Below, piece by piece: positions 1-9,400 of a DNA stretch of 64,000 nt. The number at the start of each line of letters is the position of its first letter. Positions within the stretch are counted from its first letter, which is position 1. A program made the translations under genes and the position numbers. The notes under the pieces were generated by a model. That model worked only from the letters and a program-made list of their open reading frames with translations, searched no databases and was not told where the DNA came from. The stretch comes from Panopea generosa (lineage: Eukaryota; Mollusca; Bivalvia; Adapedonta; Hiatellidae), in the NCBI GenBank assembly GCA_029582155.1, contig CM055899.1:85786056-85850055 (forward strand), in the 5' to 3' direction.

Positions 1-85
1 CAATATTCAATTACTGTTAATTTGGTAACTTTAAAGTAAATAAAGGTTATACGTCAATACATAAGCATTATTTTGTGCACACTGC
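1..85 (+). repeat. Duplicated 3' end, inverted relative to 20310-20391
   Basis: About 82 bp match the reverse complement of 20310-20391 with only a few differences. On this strand it reads ...IFNYC-stop followed by a short tail with an AATAAA-like signal (gtaaataaagg). It continues beyond the left edge. Confidence 0.75.
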
Positions 86-180
86 ATACAGGAAAAGTCT
101 AGATTAACAGCGTGTTTGTGTTACTTGCCAATATAATCCCTTTAAAACCTATTTTGAATTATACCTATAATACCTATTAC

Positions 181-386
181 CGTCTTCTTTTGTACTTTGT
201 GCAGGCAATGGAACAACTTTTGACTGTTTTTCAGCTTTCTTTTTCATCTTCTTCAGTTTTAATTTCTTCTTTTTTCTTTTTCTCTCCTTTCTTCTTCGTT
301 CCCTCGATGATGATGAAGAAGAAGAAGAAGATGATGATGATGAAGAAGATGATGATGAAGAGGAGCTTGAAGACGAACTTGGAGAT
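181..386 (-). CDS. ARL6IP4: ARL6IP4-like exon 2 (poly-serine/lysine exon)
   Basis: The acceptor TTTTCATTTTCAG sits just above 386. The exon reads SPSS, then a long serine run of TCA/TCT/AGC codons, then REERR/KRKKKK-type residues, then KVVPLPAQS. The 3' boundary is not resolved: possible donors leave the exon end at 196, 181, 174 or 165, and the frame reaches a stop near 150 if unspliced. The trinucleotide serine tract (300-365) is likely length-polymorphic. Confidence 0.7.
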
Positions 387-3300
387 CTGAAAATGAAAAT
401 ATGGTGTCAATATTTTTCTCAAGTGTTTTAATTTTATGTAGAATAACTGGCACAAAATAAATTAATTTATTTTGTACAAAATGGCACAGATGAGTTCTTA
501 TTCAAATTAAACAATTATTAAACAAAAAGTTGAAAATCGGACAGAATGTCACTGAAAAAAGGAATGAAATGCTGTAGTTCACTTCATTGTAAATTAAATG
601 GATAAAAAGCATCTCATTATCAATAATAAATAAAATCCTAATGATTTGGTACATCAAATCCACCAAAACGTGACAAAATTGATGTTTAAATAGGAGTTGC
701 AAATTTGAAATGAAATTCCCATCCTAAAAATATGCAGCCCTTAAAACTGCATGATGACCTTCACATTGTTTTACTGACTCTTCCTAAAATGAAACAAATT
801 TTACATGGAAACCTGTATGATGGATCAAAATGAAATCACATGACTCATTTAATACATCACAAAATATGCAATTTTAAGCAGGAAATCTATTTTAGTCTAA
901 CCTAGGTGCACAATAGTACAAGTTAGGGAATCCTTTTCAATGTACTATTTTAGCCTATATATCCTTTTGGCAAAATCAGATCAGTCAGTGCTCTAGATAA
1001 GCTGCATATTTCACTCAAATAACTTCATGGAAAACGCAAACAATTTTGTTTTTAAGCGTACCCACTATGCTTATAATTTTTTCTTCATGCAAAACAATAA
1101 TACAATGCATATCTAAACAGCTGTTTCACATTTTCTGTATTTCAATAAATAGGAAACAGTCGGATAAACTGGTTCCCTGTTACTATGGTTTGTACCTCAC
1201 AAGCTATTAACAGAGTGAAAGTAGAGATGAGTACCAGTTTATTCAATCATCTCAAACAGGTGTAATCCAGCCATTGATTTTTGTTCTTTATTCTATCGTA
1301 AATAACAAAAGTTTGAACACTTGTCATTCATAGAGAGACCCAAATGAAAGAAGTGAAACTTACATTTTACTGTTTGTCAACTTCTGCACTGCCAAAATAT
1401 GATAAGAAAAGTAGGGGTCATGATTGTGTCGTATAAGAGATTTTTTTCTGCTCAGTGTATAAACTGTTTACAAAGTGAAAGTAGACTTCCGAAATCATGT
1501 ATTCATACCCCAATTTCCAAATTTTTTTTCTAAATTCACAATTCAAACATGACAATGCTTTCAAAATGTTCAAATACATCAATAATGCCATTCAAATAAA
1601 AAAATGAGCATTAAAATACGAAAAATGCATTTTTAAAGAAGAAGAAACAAGGATTAATTATAACCACCATTATGAGACTACCCCACGGAACCACACTTCC
1701 TTTTTCCAATGGTGGTTTAGGAGTTTGCATATTATTCGTAGGTAGTAATGAAAGCATCTAAATGATCAAGATCACAGTTTGCAAAGGAAAAATACATGTT
1801 TTAACCAAATCAAAGTACAATTTTGAGTTATTTTTTGCCCCTAACACCAATTTCTTCAATAAGTAGTTTTAAAACAATATTATTTAACATTGTCAACAAT
1901 TAGACCAGAAAGTTTGAGTTTCAGCAGCTGCATTCGTGCAAGAAGAAACTAGTTTGTTCAATCATATTAATTTGATAAAATACTGATAATGCAAATGAAG
2001 AGTTGCAGGCAGCAACAATTTAACAATACTGTGTATTTAATATAGAATAGCTTAATCAAGATAAGACATTTGAATTACTTTCATTTAAACAATTATCCAT
2101 GTTTCACTCAACTACTGTAAACTGTAAATTTACTGAGTGAAAATCACCCAATTAAATTTTTGATTATAAGATTTCACTCAATTACGGTAGTTTAATTTTG
2201 AAGGGTTTTCACCCTATTCAGTCAATTCTTATCTGGGGCACTGTGGTCAGTGAGTATATATATAGGCATGAAGTATTGTTTCAGACAATTTAAATAAATT
2301 TAAAAATCCATATACATTTCATTTAATTGTGTATTGCATTGATCCAGATAAGCTTTTTTTCTAAAATAATGCTTTATTCAGAAATTTCAAAGCTTAATTA
2401 CCCTAAATATTGCTTATCTGGAGCACTGGTACTGTCACAAAACCATTGTATTTTACATGTATTTTTGTAAGAAATTAACATAAAATGACTATGTACCATG
2501 GATTATTATGTCAATTCCTTCAAAATATGTGACAAAATTTTTAAGGTGTTATTTTTCAGCACTAGTCAATCAAAGATTTTTAAACAAGAGCTGATGTTTG
2601 TTCTCGAATTAATTTATTGGTTTTGAAGTACCATCAATAATTTTGATAAATATTTCATGTCAAAACCACATAAAAATGGAAGTTGTTTTGTCAGTGCAAC
2701 TTAGATTTAACAAAAGCACACTGCTCTTTGCTAGCTCATTTTTGCTAATTTCTTTTAAATTTCTAATTTCTTATAAAGATTGTGTATACACACAATAAAA
2801 TACAGCAGCACTGTAGAAAGGATACATTAAGCATCCATTTTAAATCAGTTGGCAAGAAGTCAAAAAAAAGATTCGCAAAAGCAACCAACAATAATTATGC
2901 CGCATTAGTCTTCCTTCAACGTGAGCACAATAAAATACTGTTGTGCTGTAATACTAGACTGTGTGATTATATAGGCTAAAGCTAGCATAGCTTGTGCTGC
3001 AACGAATTGAATAACCTTAGTTCGGGAAATGGTTTCATGGAGGGCCAAACTTTGATTGTTGTGAAAATAAAAACTTTTGTGTATAAAAACAATTAAGATA
3101 CTGAAAAAAATAAATGAAAGGAAATTTTTAATGTTTAAAAAGTTTGTTTTTCTACGCCAAAATGCAGCATACAATTATCATAGAGATCTGTGACATTGGC
3201 AGGACATGGTAGCTCAGTGGGTACAGCAATCACCCTGCTAGAGAGGTTTCCTGTGTTTGAGACCGGTCAAACCTAACTTTTTCCATCTTGGATATTCCAA

Positions 3301-5952
3301 TCTGACAGTATGTGGCATGCATGATCTAGTGACCCAGGATCAAGGGTTGTGGTTTTATCCCCCACCACGGCTATGTGTGGCGTCCTTGAGCAAGATATTT
3401 TATCTGCTTAGTACTTGCTCTGCCCAGGAATAATTCAAGCATGATTTGTCATAACTTGAAAGTAAAATAAATGTATACAAGTTTAAATTAATCAGCATTA
3501 GGCCATTATAAATTAATTGCTAGATTATCATCCCCGTCCGCCCCCTAATTTTCATGGTGCCCCAACCCTTTTTATTTCATAAAAAAAATTACTTTTTTTA
3601 ATTAATTAAAAAAACATAAAAAATTTAGAAAATAAATAAAATCCTCCTGCCCTCCCCGTTTTTAAGAAAAATTTAGACGATAATCTAGCAATTAACTTAT
3701 AATGGCCTAAGCAATAAGCACAGTACTAAGGAAAAGCAAGGATTTATATAGAGAAGGATAAACACCCAAATGCAACTGATCTCAGGAACACATATCAAAA
3801 TTCTTACTTTGCAGAATGAAATCCTTATCAAAACAATACCATACCAATAACGTTCTCGGTAATTTGTATTTTAAATTGTTACTTCTGATTACAAACTGTA
3901 TATGCTGAAGTAATAACACAAAGTTCAACGAGAAAGTTTTACTTTAAACTCCAATTCTTTAATTCAAGATCATTTTGTGTGATCGAAACATTTTAAAACA
4001 TGTAAGATCACAATGTCATACAACTTGTATTTTATGTATGTTAATACCAGTATGTATGTTTATACCAGTATGTATGTTAATACCAGTATGTATGTTTATA
4101 CCAGTATGTATGTTAATACCAGTATTTATGTTTATACCAGTATGTATGTTAATACCAGTATGTATGTTTATACCAGTATGTATGTTAATACCAATATGTA
4201 TGTTAATACCAGTTTTCGATAACTTAAGAACAGCTGCTAAATATTTCAATGCAAAACAATGTTGACACTAAATGCTTGTATATAATTAACTATTAAAAAA
4301 TAATTTTCTACCAAAAAGATAACAAATACATGCTCATTGCCTTCACAATCACATTAGATCACGGTGACACCAATATACATCCAACAAAATGGCAGCACCT
4401 GATTTTGATCACACAACTGGATGACACAATGCGTCAAACTAAAATGACGTGAGGCTGCAGAAGAGCAAATAATTGAAAGCAGATAAAACTGCAGTTTCCT
4501 TTCACATGAATAAATATTTCTCAATGGGTTTATTCCATAAAACAATATTTATTCACTGAACACTGAACAGTATGAGGTTTTTTAATTTTTCTAATTTTAT
4601 TGTTTTAAAAGATGACATTTTAACCAAATAAAAACACAGTTTTTAAAAAAAAATAGATTTTTTTATTGAAACTTTATTAATGCATCTTTTTATATCCACC
4701 TCTTCTTACCCACTTCTTATAACAAGCCTTTTCAACTATTAACTTATTTTCTTTCTACTTTTATTTGTGGTCATGGGCTAATTCTAAACTAATTTTTTAA
4801 AAGAAATCTGTTAGAAGGCTACTCCTCCAAATCCTCTATAATTTCTGACATGCACAAGTGACTTTTGATCTTGACCTGTTTTGCATCAGTTTTCAGCAGA
4901 CATGGTTGGAATTGATATTCATAAACAAACTTAGCTTTTTTTCAACGTTTTATGTTAACTGAAAAATGGACATAGTGAGAAATACAGTTGTGCAGGAAGT
5001 TGAAATATGTATATGCAATATTCATAATTCTCGGAAGGGATCGAATTCAGGTTGTGATCTAAAACAGATTTGGCACCATACAAGAAAGCATTTTGTCATA
5101 AACCTGTATTGGTAACCTGTATTCGTGTAGTAGAATATCATTAGTTCTGAAAATTCGTCTTCTACATCAAGCTGTAATATATAATACCATCTTCTTCTTT
5201 AGGAGTACACTTCTGGTGTTATTTTTAAAAGTTTTATAAGTGTTTGTCAGAAAAACGATGGCTGATTAGTATATATCAGAAATGTCAAATCTGGTATCAC
5301 CCTGGAGTCTATCCAACCGGGTTGTGAATTGCAGAACACTTTTGGCACTAATTACATTATCTGGTAGATTATTCCATTTTTGAATTGTTCTGACGCAGAA
5401 TGAATTTAAACAAGAAGTTTTCAAGCTCCTAGATTTCTTTTTTTACTATGACCTCTGGCCTGACTATCACTAAATTCAAATATGCCATACATTGGCAGAT
5501 CATCAATATTCTTGATTTATCTTAAAAACTTGTATCAAATCCATACAGTTTATTCTGTGTGATAATGTGGATAATTTCAACTCTCTTAAGCGGTCTTGAT
5601 AATTAAGGTTGTACAATTCTGGTAAAAGTTTAGAGATTCTCCGCTGAACATTTTCAATTAGTGTTTTATCTTTTTTTCAAAGTAGGATGAGAAGGTAGTT
5701 TCTTAAACAAGTCCTAAGCAAAAGCACGTCACATCGGTTCTGACAGCATTTAGTTATTGGCATGCAATTCATTTTTACTGATTAAAAATACCTTCGACGT
5801 TTCTGATCTTTTCTGTGTTTACGTTTCTTTGCAGTTTCGCTGGAAGACCTCCTTTTCTTCTGTTTCGATTCAGATCTATGGCGTTTTCTTTTCGAAGATT
5901 CAGAATGAATTTTCTCTTTCGACCTAGATCTACTTCTTTTACGCCTATCCAT
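181..5952 (-). CDS. ARL6IP4: ARL6IP4-like SR/poly-serine nuclear protein (5' two exons, partial)
   Basis: Two exons join in phase on the minus strand (5952-5792, then 386 to about 181). The product starts MDRRKRSRSRSKEK, runs through a basic SR/KR region, then about 25 serines (residues roughly 57-80), then a lysine/arginine block (RKERKRKKKKLKLKKMKKK) and ends here at KVVPLPAQS. This order matches ARL6IP4 (SRp25), a nuclear/nucleolar protein implicated in pre-mRNA splicing, which in vertebrates has an SR head, a long poly-serine tract, a K-rich block and an 'ALPGPS'-like segment. The conserved C-terminal domain (TDEQKSRIQAMKPMTKEEW-like) is not in the window and must lie left of position 1. 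The gene is head to head with LRRC43. Composition is low-complexity, so another SR protein is possible, but the domain order favours ARL6IP4. The comparison is from memory. Confidence 0.75.
986..2243. mobile_element. hAT-like non-autonomous DNA transposon
   Basis: The termini are CAGTGCTCTAGATAAGC and, inverted, CAGTGCCCCAGATAAG. It is flanked by 8-bp target duplications agatcagt / tggtcagt (6 of 8 equal). CAGTG termini and 8-bp duplications are typical of hAT elements. No transposase frame is visible. It contains a 470-bp repeat copy (about 1258-1725). Related short copies lie at 2341-2428 and 9083-9325. Confidence 0.75.
1258..1725 (-). mobile_element. 470-bp dispersed repeat, diverged inverted copy
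   Basis: The reverse complement of this stretch matches both copies at 46644-47115 and 47669-48140 over their whole length, with many substitutions. Similarity stops at the same right edge (ttacacct). It is nested inside the hAT-like element. Confidence 0.8.
2341..2428. mobile_element. Short hAT-like MITE fragment
   Basis: It begins gatccagataagc and ends gcttatctggagcactg, the same inverted termini as the element at 986-2243, but its left end lacks the first CAGTGC bases. Confidence 0.6.
3205..3475 (+). mobile_element. tRNA-derived SINE, family S2
   Basis: The head is tRNA-like (tggtagctcagtgggta as A box) and the body carries tgtgtggcgtccttgagcaa, then cttagtact and a tail ending aaagtaaaataaat. 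The same body occurs at 22405, 25450, 27470 and 32995. Confidence 0.7.
3501..3707. mobile_element. 207-bp MITE with ~33-bp terminal inverted repeats and TA duplication
   Basis: The ends are ggccattataaattaattg and its near-exact inverted partner (caattaacttataatggcc). It is flanked by TA on both sides, as in Tc1/mariner-type elements. The interior is A/T- and C-rich. A one-ended relative lies at 21463-21600. Confidence 0.85.
4030..4215. repeat. 18-bp (36-bp higher order) minisatellite
   Basis: Alternating units tatgtatgttaataccag and tatgtatgtttataccag, about ten copies. Open frames on both strands here are repeat artefacts. Confidence 0.95.
5114..5171 (+). repeat. 58-bp direct repeat, copy 1 (partner 6491-6548)
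   Basis: It starts aacctgtattcgtgtagtag and ends tcttctacatcaag. It differs from 6491-6548 at three positions. It lies in ARL6IP4-like intron 1. Confidence 0.9.
5266..5680 (-). mobile_element. LINE (CR1/L2-like) ORF2 3' end, decayed
   Basis: The minus strand reads ENVQRRISKLLPELYNLNY, then RLRELKLSTLSHRINCMDLI, and finally VRTIQKWNNLPDNVISAKS and FDISDIY-stop. These are the C-terminal motifs of CR1/L2-type reverse-transcriptase proteins. At least one frame change and one internal stop are present. Only the 3' part remains. Confidence 0.8.
5792..5952 (-). CDS. ARL6IP4: ARL6IP4-like exon 1
   Basis: The ATG is at 5952 (minus). The exon is 161 nt, encodes MDRRKRSRSRSKEK...KDQKRR plus two bases of an Arg codon, and ends at an AAG|GTATTT donor. 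Codons are SR/KR-rich throughout and no in-frame ATG lies just upstream. It leaves phase 2, which fits exon 2 exactly (AG+A = Arg). Confidence 0.8.
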
Positions 5953-6364
5953 TGTTATGATTTTAACTGTGCAACAGTGTAGAACAAAAATTTGGAAGGT
6001 TGATTTTGGTGGCGGTATTGCCCTATGGGCGCAGACATATTGGTTTTATCAATAATACGATTATAAAATAAACGAATATTAATTACTATTGTTTGTATGA
6101 AAACAGGCAAATTAAATATCAAACAAGTGAAATATAATGTAAATATAACCTATTAATAGTTTATTGCTGTATGAGGATAATTAAATCTTATAAAAGCCTC
6201 AAATTTTATTTTGTTTAGATTTATTTCGTATGTTTTTCGAAAATTACACTTGGAAGCAGTTGGCGTCAAAATGGAGGTCTTCGTTGACAACAAATAAATT
6301 TTATTCAGAATCCTGAAATACCTCACTAACGTCAACGAAATCGAAGTTATGACAAATCGAGATA
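5953..6364. promoter_or_regulatory. Bidirectional promoter region, ARL6IP4-like / LRRC43
   Basis: There are 412 bp between the two divergent start codons. It is more GC-rich near 6005-6035 than its surroundings (ggtggcggtattgccctat). No TATA box is convincing on either side. Shared-promoter function is inferred only from the head-to-head arrangement. Confidence 0.5.
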
Positions 6365-6463
6365 ATGGCTACTGATATTCAACTTACTCCTGCATTTTCA
6401 GCCTTTGAAAAGCAGCTGAAAACGCTTTGTTTGAAAGAATTCCCGTGTGGACCAGGCTCATGG
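6365..6463 (+). CDS. LRRC43: LRRC43 exon 1
   Basis: It is 99 nt from the start ATG (context gataATGG) to TGG|GTAAGA. It encodes MATDIQLTPAFSAF...LCLKEFPCGPGSW, matching the vertebrate N-terminal 'LCLREFPCGAGSW' signature, so this ATG is the natural start. It leaves phase 0. Confidence 0.93.
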
Positions 6464-9400
6464 GTAAGAGTAAGACCAATCCAGCTATCCAACCTGTATT
6501 AGTGTAGTAGAATATCATGAGTTCTGAAAACTCGTCTTCTACATCAAGTAAGGCTGATTATATCAACAGATAATTTTTTTGTCTGTCTATATCAGTAGAA
6601 TTACCCAATTCTTCTGTTTTAGACGCAGAAGCGGTTAATTTAATTTACAGTTAGAAAATTGTCTTCAAAATGGTTCATGTCACTGTACGAGATTTACTAA
6701 AATATTTCCACATAAAAAGCAGGCAATGAGAGGAATTAGTACGAATATACAGTAAGGCTTCAAATATCCCACCGAAACTGTCGTTTAATGACTGGTTAAA
6801 CTCGACAAAAAATACAAAGGATTATCTTTTTAAGACACTAATAAGTAACTTCTTGGAGCTTTAAAATAAAATTGAATTAGAAAACATTGAAAACAATTTA
6901 ATGTATACATGGGAAGGAGGTTATCAGCTAAGTAGAAAAGTAACATATAGAAATAGTACAGAGCAGCACAAAAATACCAAAGACAATTAATTGAAAATAT
7001 AGAAATGGTCCTAAATAAGTTAACAGACACAGACATTTGCATGTATAGATGGGACATACTAAGGAATCAAGGACCCACAGGGGCAGGAGCATGTATCTAT
7101 CTTTATCTCTCAATTCTGCTGCACACCCTCTCGGGTAATTTTGAGCAGTTGCGTACCTGTGTCTGTTAGTAGAAAAAGTTAAAAGATAAAAAGTAGGAAT
7201 AGTTGTAAAGAATAGGTGAGGAATATTAAAATTGAGTGTGAAGTGGTAAAATCAGGTTAAAGACAACCTTTCTAGGCTTATGGTTTGTTGTGGGGGATGG
7301 TGCCAACTGCGAGTTGAAACTTATCAAAGTCTTGCTTCAATGCAACATCTTTTGGTAAAGCATTCCACTGAACAATGGCCAAGGGAAAAAGGAATATTTG
7401 TAGTAGTCAGTTCCAGTATAAATTTGTTTATAGGTTATTGAATGACTGTATTTTGAGATACTATTATATTTTTGGATGTAGTCTGGCATTGGATTGTCTA
7501 CTAGGTTGTGTATTATTTTGTAAAACAGACACAAGCATGCATCTGAACAACATTGTTCAAGGGTCCTCCAGCTTAGCTTAGTGGTCATTTCAGTCACACT
7601 AGAGTATCTAGAGTAATCATTTAAAGACCACCGGGCCGCACAACGTTGGACCATTTCCAATTTGTCTACGTTGTTTTTGGTGTGTTAGTCCCATACAGCG
7701 CTAGCATACTCCAGCTGAGGGCATACAACTGTTTTGTAAGCATATGCTCTTACCTAATAGGTTTGTTGGTCCTGGTGTTCCTTTTGCAGGAAGCCAAATG
7801 TTTGACCAAAATTCAAAAGCAATACATCTGAATGAACCAGTACATCCTTATAGCAACAACTTTTTTGGAGAGTTTAATATATGGAATCAGATTAGGCTTA
7901 AAATTTGCATAAGAAAGGAGAATGGTAAATTAAAAAATATATATGTTTGTAGATTGCCGAGCAGCAATCAAAACCATTTTTTCTACAGAAATTCCAACAA
8001 GTAACATATCAGCAGTCATAGATACCCTGAATATTTTAATCATACTAACGGATAAAGGGAATCTTTTAAGTGTATATTGGATACCAGGACACAAAAACTT
8101 GGAAGGAAATGAAGAAGCAGACATGTTAGCAAAGGAGGCTGCAAAAAAATGATAGGAAAAAGATACTCAGAGACCTCAAGAAAAATGACCAAGAGAGAAT
8201 GTATCTTGGAACTCAGTCAGAAGAGGCATTAATAAAAAGTCACAACGAAGGTATGGTAATAGCAAGTAAATGAAAAGTTCTTGGAGGTATTCACTAAAGT
8301 TGGAGAATGAAATTTTTTAAACCTTTCAGACAGGAGTATGGAAGTTGTAACAAACCGACTCCTGTCCAGACAATGTCTTCTTAACTTCTATAGGGCCAAT
8401 TGGATAGAAGATGTTAATGCTACAAGCAAGAAAGAGATGAAATGGAAAAGAAGTAAAGTGACTTTTACATTGCTTCAACAGAGACAAAGAGCAAATCAAC
8501 ATGAAAGTCCTTACAGGAAGTATTGAGGAAGAGCCACCACTGAATCATCAGTTATTAAAGTGCTTTCAAACTTTCATTAAATCAACAAAACGTTTCATGT
8601 AATCCAGCTCAAATCTAAACTAACTTCACTCCGTGACTAACATAGTGTTAGTATTCACAAAGTGTAAATCACACAGAGGAATAAACACAGAGACCATAGT
8701 CTGCTATAGTGAGATTAGTGACACAAAGGATTAATAACAACAACAAGGAATTGTCAAATTTTAATTATGATAAAAGACTAAGAGAACTAAAACTAAGTAC
8801 ATTGCTACAAAGAAGCTATGGAATGGATATCATTCATTGTTTGAATTTTCTGATGCTTTAAAAACCAGAGGACATACTAAAACATTAAAGAAACCATGCT
8901 GTTTAAAAACATTTCATTTAAATTCATTCTGTGTTAGAGTAATTGACTGTTGGAATGATTTCACAGATTTTATTGTTAATTCGAAGACTGCTTGGTTTTA
9001 AAACTTCACTGGATGGGAACATTGGAGAAAGAAGACTTCAGCAATTTATTAACTAAATATAACTTTATACAAAACTTTACTCAGTGCTCCAGATAAGCAT
9101 TATTTGGGGGTTATTTAAGCATTGGAATTTCTGAATAAAGCACTGAAATTTAAATTAAGGGGTAAAATAAGCATTGGTTGTTCTCAATGTCAGTGTTGAT
9201 TATTTTGTTTTAAATAGCAATTTGATAAGAATGTTCATTTTTATCCTTAACATTTTGAAAATAAGCATTGCATACTTGTTCAAGGGATAAAATACTTATT
9301 TGAAGGAAAGTTTATCATGAGCACTTCTTTACTGCACCATCACACATACAAAATACCAAATTCTTGTATGAAGCGTCAAAATGTCAATTATCATGTACAT

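Larger units (their letters stand above)
841..2310. mobile_element. Dispersed repeat (family also at 21861-22030) split by a later insertion
   Basis: Positions about 850-985 and 2244-2310 together match one continuous stretch at 21870-22065 (shared strings include atatccttttggcaa, gatcagtgagtata and aggcatga). The break coincides exactly with the termini of the 986-2243 element, so the second locus is effectively an empty site. Family unknown. Confidence 0.7.
387..5791 (-). other. ARL6IP4-like intron 1: repeats and unremarkable AT-rich DNA
   Basis: Holds nested transposable elements (841-2310), a small hAT-like MITE (2341-2428), a SINE (3205-3475), a TA-flanked MITE (3501-3707), an 18/36-bp array (4030-4215) and a LINE 3' fragment (5266-5680). 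I see nothing recognisable in 387-840, 2440-3190, 3711-4029 and 4216-5110. Confidence 0.7.

Noticed and set aside
112-390. Plus-strand frame with Met/Lys runs (MMMKKKKKMMMM)
   Set aside because: It is the antisense shadow of the poly-serine exon of the ARL6IP4-like gene.
7943-8152. Host RNase H gene
   Set aside because: The domain is followed by LINE-type C-terminal motifs in broken frames and lies beside other LINE fragments, so it is a retrotransposon remnant.
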